64,000 nucleotides of DNA from Alcanivorax nanhaiticus (lineage in GTDB: Bacteria; Pseudomonadota; Gammaproteobacteria; Pseudomonadales; Alcanivoracaceae): NCBI RefSeq assembly GCF_000756665.1, contig NZ_ARXV01000009.1, forward strand, positions 62,001 through 126,000. The letters run 5' to 3'. Every line of letters begins with the position of its first letter. Positions within the stretch are counted from its first letter, which is position 1. Made by a program: the position numbers and the translations under genes. Shown here piece by piece: positions 57,023 through 64,000 of the stretch. The notes under the pieces were generated by a model. The model saw nothing but the letters and a program-made list of their open reading frames with translations, was not told where the DNA came from and did no database searches.

Positions 57023-57333
57023 GAGTTGTCCTTGTCAGTTGGATTCTGCAGGCCAAACGCTCCCCCACCGCGGGATGCAGTGTCATTAAAGAGGTTTGGC
57101 AGATACCGGCAGCGGGACCGGTTGGGGGCTGGCAGTTACAGGCTGGCCATGCGACAGGGAACAGAGAAAGAACGCCCCTCGCAATCGCGAATGATTCTTG
57201 TTTTAAGTGTAAGCATTGTCAAGCCGCTTCCCGCTTTTTGCGAACCGGGTCGCGAAGGGATGGCATACTGGGCAGCGGGAAGCGGCGGGGTACCGATCAC
57301 CTGGCCACCATCATTACCACCGAGGAGAGCGCA
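57023..57333. other. Divergent intergenic region upstream of the siderophore operon
   Basis: About 310 bp between the decarboxylase and M48 peptidase genes. It holds the siderophore promoter at 57194-57222 and a 170-bp leader. No clear structure is seen in the leader. An open frame at 57238-57333 in frame with the peptidase is probably untranslated because it lacks an RBS. Confidence 0.6.
57187..57222 (-). promoter_or_regulatory. Siderophore operon promoter with overlapping Fur-box-like sites
   Basis: On the minus strand: -35 TTGACA (57217-57222), 17-bp spacer, -10 AAGAAT (57194-57199). Two stretches resemble the 19-bp Fur box, 57187-57205 (12 of 19) and 57202-57220 (11 of 19), covering both promoter elements. 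This would fit iron repression. Confidence 0.55.
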
Positions 57334-58125
57334 TTGAGAATCTGGCTTGTCCTGCTCACCACCCTGATACTGGCTACCGGCTGCGATCAGACGCCCACGG
57401 GCCGCGACCAGCTGGCCGTGATACCCGACAGCATGATGGCCGACTTCGGTCGGCAAACCTTTATGCAGATCCAGCAGCAAGTGCCGCTCAGCGACGACGC
57501 GACAGCCAATCAGCGGGTACAGTGCGTTGCCACACACCTGATCAGCCAGATCGCCAATCGCTTTCCTGGCAGCCCGCTTCCAGATACCTGGGAGGTGGTA
57601 CTGTTTGCCAACGACAGCCCCAATGCCTTCGCCGTGGCGGGAGGCAAGATCGGCGTGAACCGGGGGCTACTCACTGTGGCAGAAACCGACGACCAGCTGG
57701 CTGCTGTAATCGGCCATGAAGTGGCCCATGTACTGGCCAGACACGGCAACGAACGACTCACCCAAGAGCTTGGCATCAAGGCCATCCTGATGCTGATAGG
57801 ACTACTCGGGGAAGGGGATGCTGATACGGAAAGTATTATTCAGGCGTTGGGCCTGGGCGCCCATCTGGGTATCGCCCTGCCATTCAGCCGCGCCCACGAG
57901 GAAGAAGCCGATCTGATGGGGCTGGAGCTGATGGCCAGCGCTGGTTTTGATCCCCGCGAAAGTACGGCGCTTTGGCGGAATATGGCCAAAGCCGGCGGCG
58001 GCCAGCCTCTGGAATTTCTGTCTACCCATCCCAACCACGACAGCCGGATCGAAGCACTCGAGGAAAGACTGGACGTGGCATTGCCACTCTATCAGCAGGC
58101 CACGCCAGTGAATTGCGAACGGTAA
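57334..58125 (+). CDS. M48 family metallopeptidase lipoprotein
   Basis: A 263-residue exported zinc protease like LoiP/YcaL. The start is a TTG at 57334 with GAGGAG 6 bp upstream; it gives a lipoprotein signal RIWLVLLTTLILATGC (Cys17). The zinc site HEVAHVLARH is near 128, the third ligand in HEEEADLMGLEL near 189. These proteases degrade misassembled outer-membrane proteins. A heptamer element starts 5 bp after the stop. Confidence 0.88.
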   Translation: MRIWLVLLTTLILATGCDQTPTGRDQLAVIPDSMMADFGRQTFMQIQQQVPLSDDATANQRVQCVATHLISQIANRFPGSPLPDTWEVVLFANDSPNAFAVAGGKIGVNRGLLTVAETDDQLAAVIGHEVAHVLARHGNERLTQELGIKAILMLIGLLGEGDADTESIIQALGLGAHLGIALPFSRAHEEEADLMGLELMASAGFDPRESTALWRNMAKAGGGQPLEFLSTHPNHDSRIEALEERLDVALPLYQQATPVNCER

Positions 58126-58130
58126 GAAGC

Positions 58131-58219
58131 AGAAGCGAGTCACGAGTTTCGAGTTGCGAAACCCGGACATGCTCAACAAGATTTCGCCTTTCGAAACTCG
58201 CTTCTCGTCACTCGAAACT
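58131..58219. repeat. Paired inverted heptamer arrays (family iii)
   Basis: Left arm 58131-58158 and right arm 58192-58219, each exactly four 7-bp units. Read outward from the flanking genes the units are AGTNNCG (one per arm is agaagcg). The core of 33 bp is short and has no terminator of the gcaagaggccgc type. It fills the space between the convergent M48 peptidase and monooxygenase genes. Confidence 0.9.
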
Positions 58220-58226
58220 TTCCTGG

Positions 58227-59756
58227 TCAGCCGCCCATGGCTTCCTTAACGGAAACCTTCTCGATCGCCGGCTGCCAATTGTAGTCCTTCATGTTCACCG
58301 TCCAGGTGCGGGCCATGAACTGGAAGGTGGCGTGGGGCCACAGGGCGGTGTTGCGGCCATCCGCCTGCTGGTACCAGCTCATGCAACCGCCGTTTTGCCA
58401 TACGGTGCCCTTCAGCTCGTCCTGCAACTTGTCGTTGAAGCGATCCTGAACATCCTGCTTCACGTCCAGCCAGGCATCACCGCGCTTATCCAGCTTGGTG
58501 ATGGCATCCATCACATAGCGCACCTGGCTCTCGATCATGAAGATGATGGAGTTATGGCCCAGGCCGGTATTCGGCCCCACCAGCTGGAACATGTTCGGAT
58601 AACCGCTCACGGTGGTGCCCAGATAGGCCTGCGCTGCATCTTTCCAGTCATCCTGCAGACGACGCCCCGGCAGACCGGTGATCTCGAAATCCTTCATGTA
58701 GATACGCGGATCCACGATGAAACCGGTACCCAGCACAATGCAGTCCGCCTGCTGCTCAGTGCCATCACTGAACACCACACTGTTCTCCCGGATTTCCTTC
58801 ACCCCTTCGGTGACCAGCTCCACGTTGTCGCGGTTGAAGGTGGGGTAATAGTTGTTGGAAATCAGAATCCGCTTACAACCCAGGGTGTAGTTGGGCACCA
58901 ACTTGCGAGCCGTCTCCTTGTCCTTCACCTGGTAGTTGATGAAGGCTTTCAGGGCCGGTTCGGCCAGCTTGGCCAGACGCGGATTGAAGATCGGCAGCAC
59001 GCGCGCTTCGTTGCTCAGATAGAGACGCAGACGATGCAGCTTGCGCAGCGCCGGGAAACGGCGGAATACCCACTTGCTCAGGCCGGAATAAGCGCGCTCA
59101 TCGCGAGGGATAATCCACGGCGGAGTGCGCTGTACCACGGTCAGGTGGCCCGCTTCTTTCGCCACATGGGGCACATACTGGATGGCACTGGCACCGGTAC
59201 CGATGGACACCACTTTCTTGCCGGCCATGTCATAGTCCTGATCCCACAGGGCAGAGTGAATGATCTTGCCTTTGAAGGAATCCATGCCCTTGAAGTTGGG
59301 GAACGACGGCACATGCAGGGGGCCGCTGGCCAGCACCCAGTGCTGACAGACCACCTGGGAGCCATCGGCCAGATTCAGGGTCCACAGGGCCGCCTGATCG
59401 TCAAAATGTGCGCCCGTTACTTCCGCATTGAAGCGGGTAAACTGACGCAGATTATGCTTCTGGCTGACGCCTTCGATGTAGTTGTGAATTTCCTGCTGAC
59501 CACTGTAGCGGTGGCTCCAGTCCGGATTGCCCTCGAAGGAGAAGGAATACATGTGAGACTGCACGTCACAGGCCGCACCGGGATAGCTGTTGTGGTACCA
59601 GGTCCCCCCCATGCCATTGCCTTTTTCCAGCAGCACGAAATCATCGATTCCGGCTTCGCGCAGCTTGATCGCCATGCACATACCACCAAAACCGCCGCCC
59701 ACGATGGCAACTTTGACGCGACGGGTTTTCACATTGATCTTGGCCTGACTTGTCAT
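58227..59756 (-). CDS. Baeyer-Villiger-type flavin monooxygenase
   Basis: A 509-residue FAD/NADPH monooxygenase. The FAD dinucleotide motif GGGFGG is near 20-25, the NADPH motif SIGTGASAIQ near 187. The full Baeyer-Villiger fingerprint FxGxxxHxxxWD is present (FKGKIIHSALWD near 160-171). It may oxidise ketones to esters; related enzymes in Alcanivorax and Acinetobacter (AlmA group) are needed for growth on long-chain alkanes. The substrate cannot be told from sequence. RBS GAGGAG precedes the ATG. A divergent AraC-type regulator adjoins it. Confidence 0.88.
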   Translation of the reverse strand: MTSQAKINVKTRRVKVAIVGGGFGGMCMAIKLREAGIDDFVLLEKGNGMGGTWYHNSYPGAACDVQSHMYSFSFEGNPDWSHRYSGQQEIHNYIEGVSQKHNLRQFTRFNAEVTGAHFDDQAALWTLNLADGSQVVCQHWVLASGPLHVPSFPNFKGMDSFKGKIIHSALWDQDYDMAGKKVVSIGTGASAIQYVPHVAKEAGHLTVVQRTPPWIIPRDERAYSGLSKWVFRRFPALRKLHRLRLYLSNEARVLPIFNPRLAKLAEPALKAFINYQVKDKETARKLVPNYTLGCKRILISNNYYPTFNRDNVELVTEGVKEIRENSVVFSDGTEQQADCIVLGTGFIVDPRIYMKDFEITGLPGRRLQDDWKDAAQAYLGTTVSGYPNMFQLVGPNTGLGHNSIIFMIESQVRYVMDAITKLDKRGDAWLDVKQDVQDRFNDKLQDELKGTVWQNGGCMSWYQQADGRNTALWPHATFQFMARTWTVNMKDYNWQPAIEKVSVKEAMGG

Positions 59757-59863
59757 AGGTATTCTCCTCAGGATGCGGGGGCATCTAGCAATGAGGGCAC
59801 TCTACCCTTGTCAGCCCCTAGTGAATACATGTTAACCTGACTGAAAAATTGATAATTCCGGCC

Positions 59864-60871
59864 ATGTCTGCACGCTCGATACTTGCTCTGATCTATACCA
59901 TCGACCTGCTCGAGAAAGAGAAGGGAATCGATTGTGCCTCTGTGCTGGCGAAGCATGGCCTGGACAGGAACAAACTCGACCCCAACAGCGAAATCGGCCG
60001 CGATCGGGAACTGCTGATCTTTACTGAGTTGTTGCCCCAGGTAAAAGACCCTCTGCTGGGCTTCAAGATGGGCAGCAGCTTTGGCTTTGCCGGGTATGGC
60101 CAGCTGGCCATGCTGTTCATGACCAGCGAAACCGCCTTTCAGGGGTTTCAGTTCGGGGTGAGATACCAGGCACTGACCTACCTGTACGGCGAACTGGCAC
60201 TGGTACCCGGCGAAACCACCACCGCACTGGAGCTCCACCCGATCCCGCTACCACCGGAGGTCAGTCGCATCCTGATCGACCGCGACATGGTCGGCACCTT
60301 CAAACTGGTCAACGATGTGCAGACCCAGCTGAATATGAATCTGAAACCGGTTGAAGTGTGGATGCCCTACCCGCGACCGGCCGAAGCCCAGATCTTCGAG
60401 GACTATTTCGGCTGCCCGGTTCTCTACGACCAGCCGTATTGCAAAGCCGTCATCAGCAACGAAGACATGGCCATTCGGCTACCCGGCTATAACAAGATGG
60501 CTCAGGACATGTACCGCGACCAGTGCAACGCCATGCTGGCCCGCCGGGAGACCCCCAGCGACCACCTTGGCGACCGAGTCTATGCCTATCTGAATCTGTT
60601 TGCCCGCACCTTTCCTTCCGCTGAACAGGTCGCCCAGGCCTTCAGCATCCCCGAGCGCAGCTTCCGCCGGCAGCTCAGCAAGGAAGGCCGCCCCTTCCAG
60701 GGCATCATGGACCAGGTCAGGGAAGAAAAGGCCAAACGCTACCTGGCCGATTCAGAACGCAGCGTGGCCGACATCGCCGAACTGCTCGGCTACAGCGAAT
60801 CCGCCGCTTTTGTCAGAGCGTTTGAGCGCTGGACGGGGGTGACGCCAGCCAAACACCGGAAGAGCAGTTAA
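59864..60871 (+). CDS. AraC family transcriptional regulator (OruR/ArgR-like domain)
   Basis: A 335-residue regulator. The N-terminal ligand-binding domain (about 1-200) is of the arabinose-binding-like family found in OruR and OxyR-unrelated AraC proteins; two helix-turn-helix motifs fill about 235-330 (SERSVADIAELLGYSES and the first around AEQVAQAFSIPERSFRRQL). It is divergent from the monooxygenase gene with 107 bp between, so it probably regulates it. The TAA stop lies in the first unit of a heptamer array. ATG at 59864 is preferred to a TTG at 59849. Confidence 0.87.
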   Translation: MSARSILALIYTIDLLEKEKGIDCASVLAKHGLDRNKLDPNSEIGRDRELLIFTELLPQVKDPLLGFKMGSSFGFAGYGQLAMLFMTSETAFQGFQFGVRYQALTYLYGELALVPGETTTALELHPIPLPPEVSRILIDRDMVGTFKLVNDVQTQLNMNLKPVEVWMPYPRPAEAQIFEDYFGCPVLYDQPYCKAVISNEDMAIRLPGYNKMAQDMYRDQCNAMLARRETPSDHLGDRVYAYLNLFARTFPSAEQVAQAFSIPERSFRRQLSKEGRPFQGIMDQVREEKAKRYLADSERSVADIAELLGYSESAAFVRAFERWTGVTPAKHRKSS

Positions 60872-61027
60872 CAGTGAATAGTTAATAGTGAACAGTTGCG
60901 CGAGCAACGGTTTCAGGCTTTTCAAACGCAAGAGGCCGCGCCCAACTCCCGGGCGCGGCCTCTTGCGTTTCAACATGCAGAGCGTGAGCCCGCGTCGCTG
61001 TTAACTATTCACTGTTAACTATTCACC
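60866..61027. repeat. Composite element: two inverted heptamer arrays around a terminator (family i)
   Basis: Left arm 60866-60893 and right arm 61000-61027, each exactly four 7-bp units (AGTTAAC/AGTGAAT read outward). The core is a 20-bp perfect stem at 60924-60970. The stop codons of the AraC gene (60869-60871) and of hldE (61019-61021, minus strand) lie inside the arms. Confidence 0.92.
60924..60970. terminator. Bidirectional terminator core between the AraC gene and hldE
   Basis: Perfect 20-bp stem, 60924-60943 with 60951-60970, 7-nt loop. Shares aaacgcaagaggccgcg with the element at 35372. Confidence 0.85.
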
Positions 61028-62452
61028 GTCCTTCCTGATTCTCTCCACAATCTTGGTCGTCGAGATATCATCAATAAAGTCGAGCACTTTGACCTCACCG
61101 CCGTAGCCTTTCACAAACTCGTGACCAACCACTTCCTCCACACTGTAATCGCCACCTTTCACCAGTACATCCGGCTTGATGGCTTCCAGCAGGGGTTCCG
61201 GGGTGTCGGTATCGAAGGGCACCACCCAATCCACCGCCTCCAGTGCTGCCAGCACCGCCATGCGACGCTCCAGCGGATTAATCGGGCGCCCAGCCCCTTT
61301 CAAACGGCGAATCGAGTCATCCCCATTCACGGCCAGCACCAGTCGATCGCCCTGACGGCGGGCTGAATCCAGATAGCCCACATGGCCCGCATGAATGATG
61401 TCGAAACAGCCATTGGTGAAGACAATCCTTTCCCCCTGGGCGCGGGCATCCTCAATGGCGATCAGCAACTGCTCTTCGGTCATCACACCGCGGCCGAAAC
61501 CGCCCTCCTGATGCACCGCACGGCGCAGCTCCGGGGCTGAGACCACAGCAGTACCCAATTTACCGACCACGATACCGGCGGCGATGTTGGCCAGTGCCAC
61601 CGCATCTTCCATGGCCGCTCCCGCCGCGATAGAGGTAGCCAGCACGGAGATCACCGTATCCCCGGCACCAGTCACATCAAACACTTCCCGGGCTCGGGCC
61701 GGCAAGTGCAGCTCCGGCTTGCCATCACGGAGCAGCGTCATGCCCTTCTCGCTGCGGGTCACCAACAACGCCTGGAGATCAAAATCGCGAATCAGCTGCT
61801 GGCCCTTGGTAATGAGATCTTGCTCATCCTTTACCGCGCCCACCACAGCCTCGAACTCGCTCAGATTCGGGGTCAACAGGGTAGCGCCACGATAACGGGA
61901 GAAGTCCGAGCCCTTGGGGTCCACCAATACCGGCACACTAGCATCCCGGGCAAGCTTGATTAACGCCTGACAATCGCGCAGTGCACCTTTGGCATAATCT
62001 GACAGTACCAGTGCCCCACAATGAGCGAGCTGCTCAGCCACCTTGTCCGCAAAAGGCTGCGGGTCCTGATCGTGGAACGCTTCCTCGAAATCCAGTCGTA
62101 GTAGCTGCTGCTGGCGACTGATGACCCGCAACTTGGTAATGGTCGGCAGGCCGGTAACCTTCTGAAAATGGCAGCCCACCTGGGCAGCATGCAGACGCTC
62201 TTCCAGAATCCGCGCAGCCTCGTCGTCACCGGTCACACCCACGAGTTCCGCTGTAGCGCCCAGCGCAGCCATGTTCAGAGCCACGTTGGCGGCACCGCCG
62301 GGGCGATCCTCAAGGTCTGTCACCCGCACCACAGGCACTGGCGCTTCTGGCGAAATCCGTCCCGTGGGGCCATGCCAGTAGCGATCCAGCATGACATCGC
62401 CGGCCACCAGTACTCGGGCCTTGGCCAGAACGGGAATCTGCGGATTGTGCAT
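61019..62452 (-). CDS. hldE: Bifunctional heptose kinase/adenylyltransferase HldE
   Basis: Makes ADP-heptose for the lipopolysaccharide inner core. It is 477 residues from the ATG at 62450-62452, the same as E. coli HldE. Domain I (about 1-320) is a ribokinase-type kinase with GGAANVALN near 43 and DVTGAGDTV near 268; domain II (about 345-477) is a nucleotidyltransferase with [16 protein letters not shown] near 351. Its stop codon is formed by a heptamer array. Confidence 0.96.
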   Translation of the reverse strand: MHNPQIPVLAKARVLVAGDVMLDRYWHGPTGRISPEAPVPVVRVTDLEDRPGGAANVALNMAALGATAELVGVTGDDEAARILEERLHAAQVGCHFQKVTGLPTITKLRVISRQQQLLRLDFEEAFHDQDPQPFADKVAEQLAHCGALVLSDYAKGALRDCQALIKLARDASVPVLVDPKGSDFSRYRGATLLTPNLSEFEAVVGAVKDEQDLITKGQQLIRDFDLQALLVTRSEKGMTLLRDGKPELHLPARAREVFDVTGAGDTVISVLATSIAAGAAMEDAVALANIAAGIVVGKLGTAVVSAPELRRAVHQEGGFGRGVMTEEQLLIAIEDARAQGERIVFTNGCFDIIHAGHVGYLDSARRQGDRLVLAVNGDDSIRRLKGAGRPINPLERRMAVLAALEAVDWVVPFDTDTPEPLLEAIKPDVLVKGGDYSVEEVVGHEFVKGYGGEVKVLDFIDDISTTKIVERIRKDGE

Positions 62453-62644
62453 AGCGTCTCCAAAACACAACAGAGTCAAATTGGAGCGAAGTGTAGCATA
62501 GGCAACCGGCCAGACACGCGAAGAGAGACATCATGGGTAGATGCAAACAGGCGTGAACAGTACACTTTGCCGCTGCCGTCACTCACAGCGCATACTGATA
62601 AGGTATGATGCCTATCAGGAACAGCCAGGAGCTTCAGGAACCCT

Positions 62645-63811
62645 ATGCCACCTCTTCCTCCCAACATCATGCAAGGACGCTGGCTTCGTTGGTGGTTGAC
62701 CCTCTCTTTCGCGGTCATGTTTACCAGCACGTTCCTGTTTAACTCCCGTATCGGCCTACTAAACGTACTGGACGTGCTGTTCTTCCTGCCATCACTCACA
62801 TTGCTCACCCGGGCCATGGTCAGTGGTGATCACCGGCTACTGACCTCTCCATTGCTGGTGCCCTTTTATCTATTACTGGGCTGGGCTCTGTTAAGTATGG
62901 CCTGGGCTGAGGACCCCAATACTTCAAGAACAGTGCGTGGTGTTGTGCAGCTGCTGGTCATGGTAGGCATCTTCCGCTGGCTGCATCTGTATTTCCGCAA
63001 CACCTTCAAGCAGGCACTGGCAAATGGTGCGCTTTGCGCCATGATCGTGGCCGCCATGGTCACGGTGAGTTACTACACCACCCAGCCGCTAAACAGCCCA
63101 CTGTTCAGCGAGCCCGCCAACCTGATCTTCCGCCTGCCGTCACTGGATCCTTCTCTGGCCCTGATGGCCATGGTTGCACCCACGTTTATCCTGTTGTCCC
63201 AGGGCATCGAGGAAGGCCCGGGAGGCAAAGGTGCCCGCCGGTTTGCCGGTGCCATCATGGGCCTGCTGTTCATTGGTCTGGTCTCGCTTCCGCTGGGTTT
63301 GATGAGCCTGATGCTGGCGATCGCCTGGCTGGTTAGCCGTTCAACCCGCCCCTGGCTGGCAGTGATTCCTTTTCTCGCTGCGCTCTACCTGATGCTGCAA
63401 GGAGGTACCGATGTCACAGTCAGCCGCTACTTCCTCCATCCCTTGATTGGTAATGGACTGAATCAGGAGAGCCTTAACGGTATCCTTGGGCATGAAGGGA
63501 GCAAACTGATTGAGCTGGCGCACCCTCGCAATCTGTTCCTTCTGCTGATACACAGCCTGGGGCTGGTAGGGCTGATTCTGTTTATCACCAGCTGGGGCAG
63601 TCCGTTAGCCGCCCTTCTGCAGCGGGGAAATTTCCAGAAATCACGCGGCACCTATACTATCGCCGTCGTGCCAGGCCTTTGCATGGCGTTTGCCGCAGGG
63701 ACCTATCTGCTTGTGCCGTTCCATGCCAGCTGGATGAGCCTGTGGATACCGCTGGCATTGTTAATGGCTCGCTTGAGCGAACGTCCTTCTGCTCAACCCG
63801 AGCTTCGCTAG
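62645..63811 (+). CDS. O-antigen ligase-like membrane protein
   Basis: A 388-residue protein with about 11 hydrophobic helices. The middle loop (about 280-300) contains NGLNQESLNGILGHEGS followed by HPRNLFLLLIHSLGLVGL, resembling the Wzy_C/WaaL periplasmic loop with its conserved H and N. It lies between hldE and an lpxL gene, so a lipopolysaccharide role (ligase or related) is likely. Annotated families of this kind are diverse and the exact activity is uncertain. Confidence 0.72.
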   Translation: MPPLPPNIMQGRWLRWWLTLSFAVMFTSTFLFNSRIGLLNVLDVLFFLPSLTLLTRAMVSGDHRLLTSPLLVPFYLLLGWALLSMAWAEDPNTSRTVRGVVQLLVMVGIFRWLHLYFRNTFKQALANGALCAMIVAAMVTVSYYTTQPLNSPLFSEPANLIFRLPSLDPSLALMAMVAPTFILLSQGIEEGPGGKGARRFAGAIMGLLFIGLVSLPLGLMSLMLAIAWLVSRSTRPWLAVIPFLAALYLMLQGGTDVTVSRYFLHPLIGNGLNQESLNGILGHEGSKLIELAHPRNLFLLLIHSLGLVGLILFITSWGSPLAALLQRGNFQKSRGTYTIAVVPGLCMAFAAGTYLLVPFHASWMSLWIPLALLMARLSERPSAQPELR

Positions 63812-63825
63812 CCTGACGAAATCCC

Positions 63826-64000
63826 ATGGGAAAAAGAAAACAGCGCCCTACTCGCCTGAGCGACCCCCGCCTGATCCCGTCATGGATCGGCGTTGGCCTG
63901 TTCTGGCTTATTGGCCAGTTGCCATGGAGCATACTGCTTGCCACAGGTAGAGGACTTGGCAGGCTCGCCTGGCATCTCGCCAAATCGCGCCGCCATATCG
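63826..64000 (+). CDS. Lipid A biosynthesis acyltransferase (LpxL-like), 5' fragment
   Basis: Runs off the right edge after 58 codons. The start MGKRKQRPTRLSDPRLIPS, a hydrophobic helix (about 21-40, WIGVGLFWLIGQLPWSILL) and GRGLGRLAWHL match the N-terminus of lauroyl/myristoyl acyltransferases. The catalytic HxxxxD motif would lie outside the window. It follows the O-antigen ligase-like gene by 14 bp. Confidence 0.85.
   Translation, partial: MGKRKQRPTRLSDPRLIPSWIGVGLFWLIGQLPWSILLATGRGLGRLAWHLAKSRRHI

Noticed and set aside
50352..57300. Integrated genomic island with att sites at tRNA-Phe
   Set aside because: No integrase and no second copy of the tRNA 3' end is visible in the window, so only the adjacency is reported.
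57972..59840. A 622-codon open frame on the plus strand opposite the monooxygenase gene
   Set aside because: It is the antisense shadow of a well-supported flavin monooxygenase. It has no RBS, no recognisable domain, and begins inside the M48 gene.
62453..62644. Promoters for hldE and the O-antigen ligase-like gene
   Set aside because: TATGAT at 62604-62609 and TTGACT on the minus strand are seen, but neither has a fitting partner element.

Overview
The window reads as a stretch of chromosome from a marine gammaproteobacterium close to Alcanivorax and relatives (Oceanospirillales/Pseudomonadales). The reasons are the Pseudomonas-like order of housekeeping genes (priA-argS-SPOR-hslVU-ubiE-ubiJ-ubiB-hisE-tatABC; glnA-DUF4124-ntrB-ntrC; secB-grx-rhodanese then envC-ctpA-DUF610; hisBHAF; asmA-mutY-yggX-tRNA-Phe), the GC-rich coding sequence, and genes suited to surfactants and hydrocarbons (an alkylsulfatase and a Baeyer-Villiger-type monooxygenase). 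Species assignment is inference from gene content only. The window opens inside priA and closes inside an LpxL-type acyltransferase gene.

Layout. 1-13.4 kb: primosome, arginyl-tRNA synthetase, a cell-envelope SPOR protein, an interposed alkylsulfatase, the HslVU protease behind a heat-shock-type promoter, ubiquinone genes, hisE and the Tat translocase. 13.5-18.9 kb: envelope lipoproteins, a DUF4105 protein, a DUF3015 protein, D-aminoacyl-tRNA deacylase and proline iminopeptidase. 19-26.8 kb: nitrogen control (NtrC, NtrB, a DUF4124 protein, GlnA with a sigma-54 promoter), then a PP-loop sulfur-transfer enzyme beside a TusA-like protein, and a phosphoesterase. 26.8-32 kb: a YejM-like sulfatase and a three-gene retropepsin / transglutaminase-like membrane protein / ATP-grasp operon. 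32-44.5 kb: TypA, small envelope proteins, TrmL, SecB, the EnvC-CtpA-YibQ cell-wall operon, a BASS transporter and hisBHAF. 44.5-50.4 kb: a 7TMR-DISM kinase, AsmA, MutY, YggX and tRNA-Phe. 50.5-57.2 kb: a four-gene NRPS-independent hydroxamate siderophore operon (decarboxylase, N-monooxygenase, MFS exporter, fused acyltransferase-synthetase) under a promoter that resembles a Fur target. 57.3-64 kb: an M48 lipoprotein peptidase, the monooxygenase with a divergent AraC-type regulator, HldE, an O-antigen-ligase-like protein and LpxL.

The most unusual signal is a family of intergenic elements built from short-period arrays. Eight intact or nearly intact arms at 7681, 7809, 35315, 35448, 58131, 58192, 60866 and 61000 are each exactly four 7-bp units (28 bp), arranged as four inverted pairs around a core. 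Further single arms lie at 3441, 5715, 34097 and 42796, and a decayed copy lies at 19055. A period-9 relative (three units, 27 bp per arm) sits at 695-837. Unit sequences fall into distinct families, yet all period-7 units start AGT when read outward from a gene end, and several arms supply or abut the stop codons of the flanking genes. I do not recall a description of these as one class, but I cannot search for one.
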